Below are positions 44,940 through 52,993 of a DNA stretch of 64,000 bases, one piece after another. Made by a program: the position numbers and the translations under genes. How positions within the stretch are numbered: the first letter of the stretch is position 1; each line of letters opens with the position of its first letter. The stretch lies in NCBI GenBank assembly GCA_030536575.1, contig JAUNPS010000001.1, forward strand, positions 89,585-153,584, written 5' to 3'. Source of the stretch: Eubacteriales bacterium. Its GTDB lineage: Bacteria > Bacillota > Clostridia > Lachnospirales > Lachnospiraceae. Below the pieces are notes generated by a model. The model ran no database searches and was not told the origin of the DNA. It worked only from the letters and a program-made list of their open reading frames with translations.

Positions 44940-45155
44940 GTTACGGGTTTCTTGGGCCGGTTTCGCCGGGGGCGCACAGGCTTTCGTCCGGCGCGGGGCG
45001 GGTTGGCCTGGCGCGGAGGCCTTGACCCGACGCGGGGGAGTTTTCCTCGGCCCGGCGCGGCTCGATTTGACCTGGTGCGGCCTGGTTTTACGCGGCCGGC
45101 GCGGCTCGATTTGACCTGGTGCGGCCTGGTTTTACGCGGCCGGCGCGGGGTTCCT
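44940..45155. repeat. GC-rich tandem repeats in the leader of the Dpp-type operon
   Basis: A block of about 50 bp, GGCGCGGCTCGATTTGACC plus TGGTGCGGCCTGGTTTTACGCGGCC, occurs twice (about 45055-45104 and 45104-45148) and degenerate versions extend to about 44950. It lies between the riboswitch terminator and the binding-protein gene and would form strong RNA structure. Confidence 0.7.
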
Positions 45156-45160
45156 GTAAC

Positions 45161-45187
45161 AAAAAAAGCGCGCATTTTGGGCGCACT
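45161..45187 (-). terminator. Terminator of the second cobalamin riboswitch
   Basis: AGCGCGC and GCGCACT pair (one G-T) around a short loop; the minus strand ends in seven T. It is 54 bp past the aptamer and is the probable expression platform. Confidence 0.78.
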
Positions 45188-45240
45188 TTCAGACATAAAA
45201 ATGAGTCTTTCTTATACACCGTAAGATTAACTTTTCCACC

Positions 45241-45399
45241 AATGTAAGCAGGTCTCCTGACTTAAGTTCTTCGTCTTCTATGGCCTTCCCGCTTTCGCAG
45301 TGACACAACATGAATAGAAGACTCACTATCACAGTGACGGGATCGTACCGGATTTCCACCGGTTTCCCTTTTCATCCCAACTTAATGGGAACTTACATT
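45241..45399 (-). promoter_or_regulatory. Cobalamin riboswitch upstream of the Dpp-type operon
   Basis: On the minus strand: closing stem AATGTAAG with CTTACATT, then GGGAAACCGGTGGAAATCCGG-type core, ACGATCCCGTCACTGTGA, a peripheral stem with AGTCTTCTAT and ATAGAAGACG-type arms, GTCACTGCGAAAGCGGGAAGGCC and the B12 box AAGTCAGGAGACCTGC. This is a textbook cobalamin aptamer, closer to consensus than the first one. Confidence 0.95.
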
Positions 45400-45431
45400 T
45401 TATTAAATTTTGTAAAATATCTAACAGAAAT

Positions 45432-45460
45432 ATTATAAGCCTCCCGTCGAATTTTGTCTA
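45432..45460 (-). promoter_or_regulatory. Promoter of the riboswitch-Dpp operon
   Basis: On the minus strand: TAGACA (45460-45455), 17-base spacer, TATAAT (45437-45432), about 35 bp before the aptamer. Confidence 0.65.
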
Positions 45461-45681
45461 TAGGTTGATTAAAAAAATCCGAATTTTGTAACTATAGCCT
45501 AAATTTTTTCTAAATTCTTTAGGACTTTTTCGCGTTGACAGCCGCGGACGGCTTTTATATAATAGCGGTATCCACCGAATCGAAATGTTCTAAAATATCT
45601 AATTTTCATGTCATCGCGAGAGACTTGCGGTGTCTGTTTGATTACTCAAAAAATACCCTTTTCATTCTGTTTATTTTTTGC

Positions 45682-45734
45682 TTGACAGGCATATGGATAT
45701 GAGCTACAATGCTTATATGAATATTTGTTCATAT
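45682..45734 (+). promoter_or_regulatory. Promoter and SmtB-like operator of the P-type ATPase
   Basis: TTGACA (45682-45687), 17-base spacer, TACAAT (45705-45710): a near-perfect promoter. Directly after it lies ATATGAA-N6-TTCATAT (45715-45721 and 45728-45734), the 12-2-12 type repeat bound by SmtB/CzrA repressors. A bound repressor would block the start site; zinc or a similar metal would release it. Confidence 0.75.
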
Positions 45735-45804
45735 GTTCATGTTTTTGGCATAATGATAAAAGGATGGCTGTTTTATTTGCGAATAGGAAAAAGGAGGACA
45801 CTCA

Positions 45805-48800
45805 ATGGAAAAGAAGGTTTATATCCTGGAGAATCTGGGATGTGCGAACTGTGCTTCGAAGATTGAGCGGAAGGTCGCGGCGCTGCCTGGGGTGAGCGAG
45901 GCGACGATTACGTTTGCGACGAAGCAGCTTCGGCTGACGGCTGAGGATCCGGATGCGCTGATTCCGGAGATTCAGAAGATTGCGAATGCGCTGGAGCCGG
46001 AGATTGTGATTACGGAGAGGAAGAGGAAGGGGAGTGGGGCGGCTGCGCACGGCGTGGAGCAGGCGCATGCGGAGCATGACGAGCACGGGCATGGCCACGA
46101 CGAGCATGAGCATCATCATGAACACGGCGACTCCTGCGGATGTGGACACGACCACGGCCATGACGATCACGAGCATCATCACGAACACGGCGACGCTTGC
46201 GGTTGCGGTCACGACCACGGCCATGACGAACATGAGCATCATCACGAGCATGGCGACGCTTGCGGTTGCGGGCATGATCATGACCATGAGGGACATGAGC
46301 ACCACCACGACGATCACGAGCATCATCACGAACACGGCGACTCCTGCGGATGCGGACATGACCACGGCCATGATGAACACGAGGAGCACGCTCACGAGCC
46401 TCATCATGAACGTGGCGATGCTTGCGGCTGCGGGCACGACCACGAGCACGGCGACCACCCGCACTCCCACCACGTCCCCGGCCACCCCGACGACTGCGAC
46501 TGCGAACTCTGCCACCCCCACGAAGAATACTGCGACGTCTGCGGCCAGAGCCTCGCAAACTGCACCTGCCGCATGCCGGACGAAGACTGCATAAAACGCG
46601 TCTACATCCTGGAGAACTTAGGCTGCGCCAACTGCGCCGCCAAAATGGAGAAAAAAATCAAAGAACTCCCCGACGTCAAATACGCCACCATCACCTACAC
46701 CACCAAGCAGCTCCGTCTCTCCGCCAAGGACCCCGACGCCCTGCTTCCCCAGATTCAGGCAATCTGCTCCTCCATCGAGTCCGAAGTCCGCGTTGTACCG
46801 CGTTCCAAAAACCTGGGAGCTACCGTTACCCGAATCTACACCGTGGAAAATCTCGGCTGCGCCAACTGTGCCGCCAAAATGGAACGCCGCATTTCCGACC
46901 TTCCCGGCGTCACAAACGCAACCCTGACCTTCGCAACCAAACAGTTAAAAGTCTCTGGAAAAGACCCGGATTCCCTGCTTGAAGACATGCAGCGCATCTG
47001 CTCTTCCATTGAATCCGAAGTCAAACTCGTTCCCAGAGACAAACGCCCCAAGAGCGAAGAAGTCCTGAAAGTCTCCGACGTCGTACCTCCCGCGCGGGAA
47101 GTCAAACCGATGTTCCAGCTCACGGACAACCAGAAAACCCTCGCCGAAATCGGCGTTGGAGCTGTCCTGTTCATTGCAGGCGAAGTCCTGGAACACATGC
47201 ACATGGAAATGGGCTCCCTGATCGTCCTGATCATTGCCTACGTCCTCCTTGGCGGCCGCATCGTCCTGACCGCCGTGAAGAACCTTACCAAAGGCCAGAT
47301 TTTCGATGAAAACTTTCTGATGAGCGTCGCCACCCTGGGCGCCTTCGCCATCCGCGAATACCCCGAAGCCGTCGGCGTTATGCTCTTCTACCGGATCGGC
47401 GAATTCTTCGAGCACATTGCCGTAGAAAAAAGCCGCGGCCAGATCATGGACGCCGTTGACATGCGTCCCGAAGTGGTGAATCTGGTCATCGGCGATGAAG
47501 TGAAAGTCATCGACGCCGAGGAAGCCAATGTCGGCGATATCCTCCTGATCCGCCCCGGCGACCGCATCCCTCTGGACGGTGTCATCATTGAAGGCGAAAG
47601 CCGCATTGATACCTCACCCGTCACCGGTGAGCCGGTTCCCGTAAAGGCAGGCTACGGCGACGAAGTAACCTCCGGCTGTGTGAATACCTCCGGCCTTTTG
47701 AAAATCCGTGTGGAAAAGATCCTGGAAGAATCCATGGTAACCCGTATTCTGGATTCCGTGGAAAACGCGGCGGCAAGCAAGCCGAAGATCGACCGTTTCA
47801 TCACCCGTTTCGCCCGGATTTACACCCCGTTTGTCGTAATCCTGGCCGCGTGTACCGCCATCATCCCCTCTCTTTTCACCGGGGATTGGAACTATTGGGT
47901 TTACACCGCATTATCCTTCCTGGTTATGAGCTGCCCGTGCGCCCTTGTTCTGAGCGTTCCACTGGCGTTCTTCTCCGGAATCGGCGCAGGTTCCAAGCGC
48001 GGAATCCTGTTTAAAGGCGGCGTTTCTCTGGAAGCTATGAAAAATGTCGATGCCGTTGTCATGGATAAGACCGGAACGATCACGAAAGGCAATTTCGTCC
48101 TTCAGCGCGCCATTCCTACCGGGGACGTCAGCGCGGACGAACTCCTTTCCCTGTGCGCAAGCTGCGAGCTGACCTCCACGCACCCGATTGGAAACAGCAT
48201 CGTAACCGCCGCGAAAGACCGGAATCTTTCCGTTGTCCGCCCCTCTTCCGTAGAAGAGATCGCCGGCCACGGAATCCGCGCCATCCTTCCGGAGGGCGAA
48301 ATTCTCTGCGGCAATCGGAAACTGATGGATAAATTCCATGTGTCCCTGGACGGCTATGAGAAAGAAGGTTTCGGCACCGAAGTGCTCGCCGCGAAAGACG
48401 GCGTTTTCATCGGCCATCTGGTGATTTCGGATACGATTAAGGAAGACGCGCAGTCTGCGATCGCGCAGATCAAAAAGCTGGGAATCGCTACGGTTATGCT
48501 GACCGGAGATGCACAGGACAGCGCGGAAGCCGTTGCAGCCGCTACCGGAATTGACGAAGTGCACGCAAAACTGCTGCCGCAGGATAAATTGAACGAGCTG
48601 ACCAAGGTGCGGAATGCACACGGGGCTGTGATGTTCGTCGGTGACGGCATCAATGATGCGCCTGTTTTGGCGGGCGCGGATGTGGGCGCGGCAATGGGAA
48701 GCGGCGCGGACGCGGCCATCGAGGCGGCCGATGTGGTGTTCATGACTTCCAGTATGGAAGCGATCCCGCAATCCCTGGCGATTGCGCGGGCTACCAGCCG

Positions 48801-48966
48801 GATTTCCTGGCAAAACGTAGTGTTCGCGCTGGTTGTAAAAGTGCTAGTTATGATTCTTGGCCTGTGCGGTTATGCATCCATGTGGATGGCCGTATTTGCT
48901 GATACTGGTGTGGCAATGCTTTGCGTCCTGAATTCGATTCGGGTTCTGTATAAAAAAGATAAGTAA
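45805..48966 (+). CDS. Heavy-metal P1B-type ATPase with three HMA domains and a His/Cys-rich repeat
   Basis: A 1053-aa exporter. HMA domain 1 (GCANC at 12-16), a His/Asp/Cys-rich region at about 83-245 with about five copies of a HEHHHEHGDACGCGHDHGHD-like unit, a Cys cluster (CDCELCHPHEEYCDVC), HMA domains 2 and 3 (each with GCANC) at about 262-410, then the ATPase core. The core has membrane CPC near residue 709, phosphorylation site DKTGT near 754, HPIGNS near 790 and GDGINDAP near 946. CPC and the His-rich region fit Zn/Cd/Co/Pb export. The SmtB-like operator upstream agrees. Confidence 0.95.
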   Translation: MEKKVYILENLGCANCASKIERKVAALPGVSEATITFATKQLRLTAEDPDALIPEIQKIANALEPEIVITERKRKGSGAAAHGVEQAHAEHDEHGHGHDEHEHHHEHGDSCGCGHDHGHDDHEHHHEHGDACGCGHDHGHDEHEHHHEHGDACGCGHDHDHEGHEHHHDDHEHHHEHGDSCGCGHDHGHDEHEEHAHEPHHERGDACGCGHDHEHGDHPHSHHVPGHPDDCDCELCHPHEEYCDVCGQSLANCTCRMPDEDCIKRVYILENLGCANCAAKMEKKIKELPDVKYATITYTTKQLRLSAKDPDALLPQIQAICSSIESEVRVVPRSKNLGATVTRIYTVENLGCANCAAKMERRISDLPGVTNATLTFATKQLKVSGKDPDSLLEDMQRICSSIESEVKLVPRDKRPKSEEVLKVSDVVPPAREVKPMFQLTDNQKTLAEIGVGAVLFIAGEVLEHMHMEMGSLIVLIIAYVLLGGRIVLTAVKNLTKGQIFDENFLMSVATLGAFAIREYPEAVGVMLFYRIGEFFEHIAVEKSRGQIMDAVDMRPEVVNLVIGDEVKVIDAEEANVGDILLIRPGDRIPLDGVIIEGESRIDTSPVTGEPVPVKAGYGDEVTSGCVNTSGLLKIRVEKILEESMVTRILDSVENAAASKPKIDRFITRFARIYTPFVVILAACTAIIPSLFTGDWNYWVYTALSFLVMSCPCALVLSVPLAFFSGIGAGSKRGILFKGGVSLEAMKNVDAVVMDKTGTITKGNFVLQRAIPTGDVSADELLSLCASCELTSTHPIGNSIVTAAKDRNLSVVRPSSVEEIAGHGIRAILPEGEILCGNRKLMDKFHVSLDGYEKEGFGTEVLAAKDGVFIGHLVISDTIKEDAQSAIAQIKKLGIATVMLTGDAQDSAEAVAAATGIDEVHAKLLPQDKLNELTKVRNAHGAVMFVGDGINDAPVLAGADVGAAMGSGADAAIEAADVVFMTSSMEAIPQSLAIARATSRISWQNVVFALVVKVLVMILGLCGYASMWMAVFADTGVAMLCVLNSIRVLYKKDK
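46090..46460 (+). repeat. In-frame tandem repeat coding for the His/Cys-rich metal-binding region
   Basis: Units of about 60-75 bp with GAGCATCATCACGAACACGGCGA-type core, split as CATCATCACGAACACGGC and TGCGGTTGCGGTCACGACC, repeat about five times in frame within the ATPase gene. Copies differ mostly at third codon positions plus small indels of whole codons. Copy number may vary between strains. Confidence 0.85.
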
Positions 48967-48973
48967 AATCAAT

Positions 48974-49005
48974 GGGGCAGAAACCTGTTTTCAGATTTCT
49001 GCCCC
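48974..49005. terminator. Shared terminator between the ATPase and fic genes
   Basis: GGGGCAGAAA and TTTCTGCCCC form a perfect ten-base stem, starting eight bases after the ATPase stop. The fic stop codon (48991) lies inside its loop. Only the minus strand is followed by a T-rich tail, so it works best for fic. Confidence 0.75.
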
Positions 49006-50106
49006 GTTCAGATCCACCAGCACTTCCCACTTTCCGTTTCGTTTTCCATTCATTCTTCGAATATAACCTTTTTCCTTTAAAGATGCGATTTTACTTTTTA
49101 TCGTCCGTTCTGATTTTTCAATCCTTTTCGCTAACTCTTTTTGCGTAATATTGGGATTCTCTATAATCATTTTCAAAATTGCCAGTTCATCCAAAGGGCA
49201 ATTCAAAGTGCAAATTTTGCCCTTTGAAGCATCGTCAATTGCACTTTGAATGGGCTGAACAAGCGGCTCCGGTACAAAATCGATGTGTAAATACCGATTT
49301 TTTAATTCATAATGCGTTTCCAAAAGCAGATTGCTAAAAAACAATTCCAGATATTTTGTCGTTGCATGAATACCGTTTCGCAGGTCATTATAATTTGCCC
49401 GGACAAGCGCATTCCGGAAATACCATGAATGGCTTCGAAACGCTTCGTTGTCTGCCTTCAATCCAAATGTTTTTATATATTTTATTATGAAAACCGCTGT
49501 TGCCCTTGTATTCCCCTCACAGAATGGGTGGATTTGCCAGATATCCGATGTAAATTTGGCTAAATGGCGAATCGCCTCTTGCAGAGACAGTCCCTCGTAG
49601 GAAAAATGCTTTTCCATTTCAAAATCATAGTTCAACGTATCCCGAATACTGTTCCAGGACGCATAGAGAACCGTCTGGCCATTCAACACCCATTCTTTTT
49701 TCGTAATATTATACGTTCGAATCTGTCCTGCATAATCAAATACACCTTCGAAAAGTCTTCGATGAATGTTCTGCAGTTCTGCCGGCGAGAACTGAAACGT
49801 CTTTTCCCCCAGAAGTTCTGTTATTCTGGAAGATACAATATCTGCTTCTTCCGTACCATTTTCGATTTCTTTCCGCTCTGCCTGTTCTTCGTAATAAGTC
49901 CGGATTCTTTGCTGGGCTTGTTTAATACTGATTTTCCCTTCAATATGCTCTTTTGCCGTATCCAGAAGATAGGCGGACGTCTGTAAGCCGTCTACCTGCT
50001 GCAAGCCAATGGCGATCTGCCAGGCTTCGCTTTTTTCCACCCGTTCCGGCTCTCCCTGACGGATATATTCGTCCAAATCAAACTGCCAGTCCTTTTCTTC
50101 TGCCAT
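48991..50106 (-). CDS. Fic-domain protein with N-terminal VbhA-like segment and C-terminal HTH
   Basis: About 371 aa. The Fic core HPFCEGNTRATAVF near residue 190 has the catalytic His and the phosphate-binding loop of AMP-transferring enzymes. N-terminal residues 20-80 (GLQTSAYLLDTAKEHIEGKISIKQAQQRI) look like a VbhA-type antitoxin helix, but the inhibitory motif S/T-x-x-x-E-G/N is only seen as LQQVDG. The C-terminus (about 305-371) is a winged-helix DNA-binding domain with ITQKELAKRIEKSERTIKSKI. The role may be toxin or regulator. The ATG at 50106 after GGGAGCGGCAGC is preferred to a start at 50235. An IS element is inserted 95 bp upstream. Confidence 0.87.
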   Translation of the reverse strand: MAEEKDWQFDLDEYIRQGEPERVEKSEAWQIAIGLQQVDGLQTSAYLLDTAKEHIEGKISIKQAQQRIRTYYEEQAERKEIENGTEEADIVSSRITELLGEKTFQFSPAELQNIHRRLFEGVFDYAGQIRTYNITKKEWVLNGQTVLYASWNSIRDTLNYDFEMEKHFSYEGLSLQEAIRHLAKFTSDIWQIHPFCEGNTRATAVFIIKYIKTFGLKADNEAFRSHSWYFRNALVRANYNDLRNGIHATTKYLELFFSNLLLETHYELKNRYLHIDFVPEPLVQPIQSAIDDASKGKICTLNCPLDELAILKMIIENPNITQKELAKRIEKSERTIKSKIASLKEKGYIRRMNGKRNGKWEVLVDLNGAEI

Positions 50107-50201
50107 GCTGCCGCTCCCTTCGTCTGGAATCCTTCTTCCTGCTGCCGTTCTCTCATTATAGCGCGAACCGCACCGTAAATCAACCGAGCCTGCCCGACCG
50201 T

Positions 50202-51457
50202 CACGACAAACGCATGAATGATCGTTTTTCTCCAATCTTTATAGAGTCTATTTTTTAAGAGTTTAATACTTCCTCCAGAAAGCGGATTGGGGCCAACCCA
50301 ATTACAAAACGTTTCGTTTTCATTGATAGCCTCTTATTCTTTAACGATAATTCCGCCATTTTTAGGATACCAAGACTCCATTTCCTTATGATATTTTGAT
50401 TTTGTGCTGCTGTTTTATCAATAGTCTTGTTCGCATCCTCTCGGAATGTTACATCCAGATGCCAATGCATGCTTTCTATACTCCAGTGTCCTCTTACTGC
50501 ACGGCTCAGTGTCTCAATGTCATTTCCCAGGCTGCTGATAAAATACCGGTATTCCTCTTTCTTTTCCCCTTCCCTCTCTATCATCTTTTTCTCCATCCCT
50601 ATACTTTTCAGGCCTTTCCACTCTTTCTTTTGGCTCAGCCATTTGATTTCCTCCGTCTGGTAATACTCCCTCGTTTCTATCTGGTTCCGGGCTTTTTCTA
50701 TGGTTTTCTTATAGTTCTTCTCTTCTTTCATCTTTTCCCGGAATTCTTTGTCTCCAAAATATTCCTTTACATCTTCATAAAGGGTTCCCTGGTTCCTTTT
50801 CAGTGCCAGGACATAGTCCGCCCTCTTTGACCGGATTTTCTCAGCTATCTTTGTTTGTGTTCCCATTGCGTCAATGGTTATGATGTGGCCTTTGACCTGA
50901 ATTTTGTCTAACAGTTCTGGAATAGCCGTGATCTCGTTGCTTTTTTCTTCTACTGCCTTTTGACCCAGACTGTAACCGTCCTCTTTACTCCACGCTGACA
51001 CGATATGGCTTGCTTTTGTCCCCTTTTTCTGGTTCCCACGCATCGTTTTCCCATCCAGAGCGATGATTTTTTTCAACGCTTTCCCTTCCTCCCGGTTAAG
51101 CAGCTCTTGCCACTTCCCATACACCTGCTGTAAAACTTCCGGCGAGATAAGGCCCATTACACGGCAGATGGTATCGTGGGAGGGAGGGCCATTTTTTAAT
51201 TCAATGTACTTACGCAGGTAATCCTGGTACATTTCCGCGAACGCCGCGATTTCGACCCAGTTGTCCGCGTTTGCCAGCGTCGCAAAAAGAACTATAACTA
51301 CAATGTCCTTTAAAGAATGGCGCACTTTTCGTTTTTGGCGGATATCTTCTATATATTCTATCCATTGTAATAATTCTTCCATATAGCAATCCCCTTTTCT
51401 TTTATTTTACACAGAAATGGGATTGTTTACAATTTATTTACTCATGCGTTTGTCGTG
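50202..51457 (-). mobile_element. ISAs1-family insertion sequence, complete
   Basis: A 1256-bp element with perfect 16-bp inverted ends CACGACAAACGCATGA (50202-50217 and 51442-51457) and a 9-bp target duplication CCCGACCGT (50193-50201 and 51458-51466). It holds one intact transposase gene. Intact ends, duplication and gene suggest recent insertion. It separates fic from whatever lay upstream. Confidence 0.93.
50255..51382 (-). CDS. ISAs1-family transposase
   Basis: A 375-aa DDE transposase of full length. Catalytic residues: D110 (ALDGKT), D171 (TIDAMGT) and E303 (GHWSIESMHWHLDV). N-terminal DUF4096-like region with RQKRKVRHSLKDIVVIVL. No frameshift or stop is seen, so it is likely functional. 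Gene composition is more AT-rich than the surroundings, as expected for a mobile gene. Confidence 0.95.
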   Translation of the reverse strand: MEELLQWIEYIEDIRQKRKVRHSLKDIVVIVLFATLANADNWVEIAAFAEMYQDYLRKYIELKNGPPSHDTICRVMGLISPEVLQQVYGKWQELLNREEGKALKKIIALDGKTMRGNQKKGTKASHIVSAWSKEDGYSLGQKAVEEKSNEITAIPELLDKIQVKGHIITIDAMGTQTKIAEKIRSKRADYVLALKRNQGTLYEDVKEYFGDKEFREKMKEEKNYKKTIEKARNQIETREYYQTEEIKWLSQKKEWKGLKSIGMEKKMIEREGEKKEEYRYFISSLGNDIETLSRAVRGHWSIESMHWHLDVTFREDANKTIDKTAAQNQNIIRKWSLGILKMAELSLKNKRLSMKTKRFVIGLAPIRFLEEVLNS

Positions 51458-51489
51458 CCCGACCGTTCCCCCGCAAAAGCGCAAAATTT

Positions 51490-51524
51490 AAGGCTATCTG
51501 ACTTTCTCGTCATCAGATAGCCTT
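51490..51524 (-). terminator. Perfect 12-bp hairpin upstream of the IS
   Basis: AAGGCTATCTGA and TCAGATAGCCTT pair perfectly around an 11-base loop; the minus strand continues AAATTTTG. It may end the transcript from the M42 gene or the short leader at 51530-51720. Confidence 0.65.
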
Positions 51525-51529
51525 CCTAA

Positions 51530-51720
51530 TGAATAATCTGCAGTTTCACTTCATAACCTCCATTTCTTCAATTTTCTTTTTCCGCTATGGACCTCTGGAT
51601 TTCAATGGTATCTCCTCCTTCAGACCTTTTGGTAAGTGCTGGGTTTAGAGATCAGTGGGTTTTAACTTATCTTCCCATTGGACCGTCCTCCTGAGATTTT
51701 TTTGTTTCTTTGTTTTTGAT
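51530..51720 (-). other. Non-coding or degenerate leader with several ribosome sites
   Basis: On the minus strand this 190-bp stretch holds three or four good Shine-Dalgarno sequences (CAGGAGGAC, AAGGAGGAG, ATGGAGG), each followed within 5-9 bases by a start codon and only three to seven codons before a stop. It ends in the hairpin at 51490-51524. The layout recalls a type I toxin mRNA that has lost its toxin body. No gene can be supported. The flanking 51721-51832 is T-rich with nothing recognisable. Confidence 0.3.
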
Positions 51721-51832
51721 GGTTTTATTGTACTACGTATTTGGAGGTTTGTCAAGTGTTTTTCTTATATTTTTTTATTCTTTTTCTTTTATCTGTTAAT
51801 TGTCTGAATTTTAATGAAAATTGAAATTTTTT

Positions 51833-52894
51833 CTACTGTTCACAGGGTTCTCCGGGAATGTAACCGGCCAAAACCTTCAGGGTATTCACCGCCCCATCCC
51901 GATGGCTCCGCTCATATCCGTGGGAAGCATACACCCCCGCCCCAATGAGTCCATGCCGCACGTCATAACCGGCCCGCAGCGTCGCCTCCACATCCGACCC
52001 ATAATGCGGATACACATCCACCGCAAAATCCGCCCGCATCTTCTTCGCCGCCGCCATCAGCCCCTTCACGACCTCATAATCATAAGGGCCGCCGCTGTCC
52101 TTCGCACAAATGGACACCTGGCGCTCCGTGCACATCAGCCCGTCGCCCACGCATCCCATATCCACCGAAATCGCCTCCGTCACCCCTTCCGGCACCGAAG
52201 CGCTCCCGCCATGCCCCACTTCCTCGTAGGCCGTAATGTGAAGATAAACTTTCCTCTCCGGACAGATTCCTTCCTCCTTCAGATACTTCGCATACCCCAG
52301 CAAAATGCCGACACTCAGCTTATCATCCAGAAAACGGCTCTTAATGTAACCGCTCTCCGTAATCCGCGTCCGCGGCTCGAAGCACACGAAATCCCCCTGG
52401 CAAATGCCAAGCTCCAGAACATCCTCCTTCGACCGCACGTCTTCATCCAACACCAGTTCCATGTTATTGTAATCGCGTTTCTTGTCGTTGTAATCGTCGT
52501 TTACATGGATGGACGCATTGTTTAACTGAAAGGTTCCTTCATAAATGCCGTCAAATTTCGTCACAACGCGGCAGTTTTCACCCTCCGCATTGTTCGCATT
52601 CATCCCGCCGATCGGGGTCAGGCGCAATCTGCCGTTCTCCTTCACTTCCGCCACCATAGCTCCCAGCGTATCCATATGGGCTTCCAGAAAAATCGCATCC
52701 TCCGCGTTTTTTCCGCCCAAATCCGCCAAAACGCCGCCCTTCCGGGTCAGGCTGGACGCGTACCCCAGGCTTTTCAACTCGTCCTGGACGAATCTGGCTG
52801 CCCGGCGGGTCAGGCCGCTGGGACTGTCAATAGCTAAAAGGCGGCTGGTAGTATCCAGAATATAGTCGCCGTATTCTTTTTCGTTTTTCATCAT
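51833..52894 (-). CDS. M42-family aminopeptidase
   Basis: A 353-aa cytosolic metallopeptidase of the FrvX/PepA type, dinuclear zinc or cobalt. H73 and D75 in LEAHMDTLG, a bridging Asp in RFLDDKLSVG near 189, catalytic Glu and ligand in TAYEEVGHGG near 222, Asp in SVDMGCVG and the last His in YASHGYERSHRDG. It releases N-terminal residues from peptides. It starts after AAGGGAAGACAGCAGA. The foldase-like gene lies upstream with a 99-bp gap. Confidence 0.92.
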   Translation of the reverse strand: MMKNEKEYGDYILDTTSRLLAIDSPSGLTRRAARFVQDELKSLGYASSLTRKGGVLADLGGKNAEDAIFLEAHMDTLGAMVAEVKENGRLRLTPIGGMNANNAEGENCRVVTKFDGIYEGTFQLNNASIHVNDDYNDKKRDYNNMELVLDEDVRSKEDVLELGICQGDFVCFEPRTRITESGYIKSRFLDDKLSVGILLGYAKYLKEEGICPERKVYLHITAYEEVGHGGSASVPEGVTEAISVDMGCVGDGLMCTERQVSICAKDSGGPYDYEVVKGLMAAAKKMRADFAVDVYPHYGSDVEATLRAGYDVRHGLIGAGVYASHGYERSHRDGAVNTLKVLAGYIPGEPCEQ

Positions 52895-52993
52895 TCTGCT
52901 GTCTTCCCTTCTGCTTTTTTGGCGGAATGGATTCGCTTCCGCCGAACATCTCTACGCGTCCATTATAATACGGCGACCGCCCGCAGGCAATGC

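Noticed and set aside
46090-46460. CRISPR-like array within the ATPase gene
   Set aside because: The repeats are in frame, encode His/Cys-rich residues and have no unique spacers.
45802-46558. Minus-strand open frames across the His-rich ATPase repeat
   Set aside because: The low-complexity products are what the repeat gives in other frames; they have no start signals.
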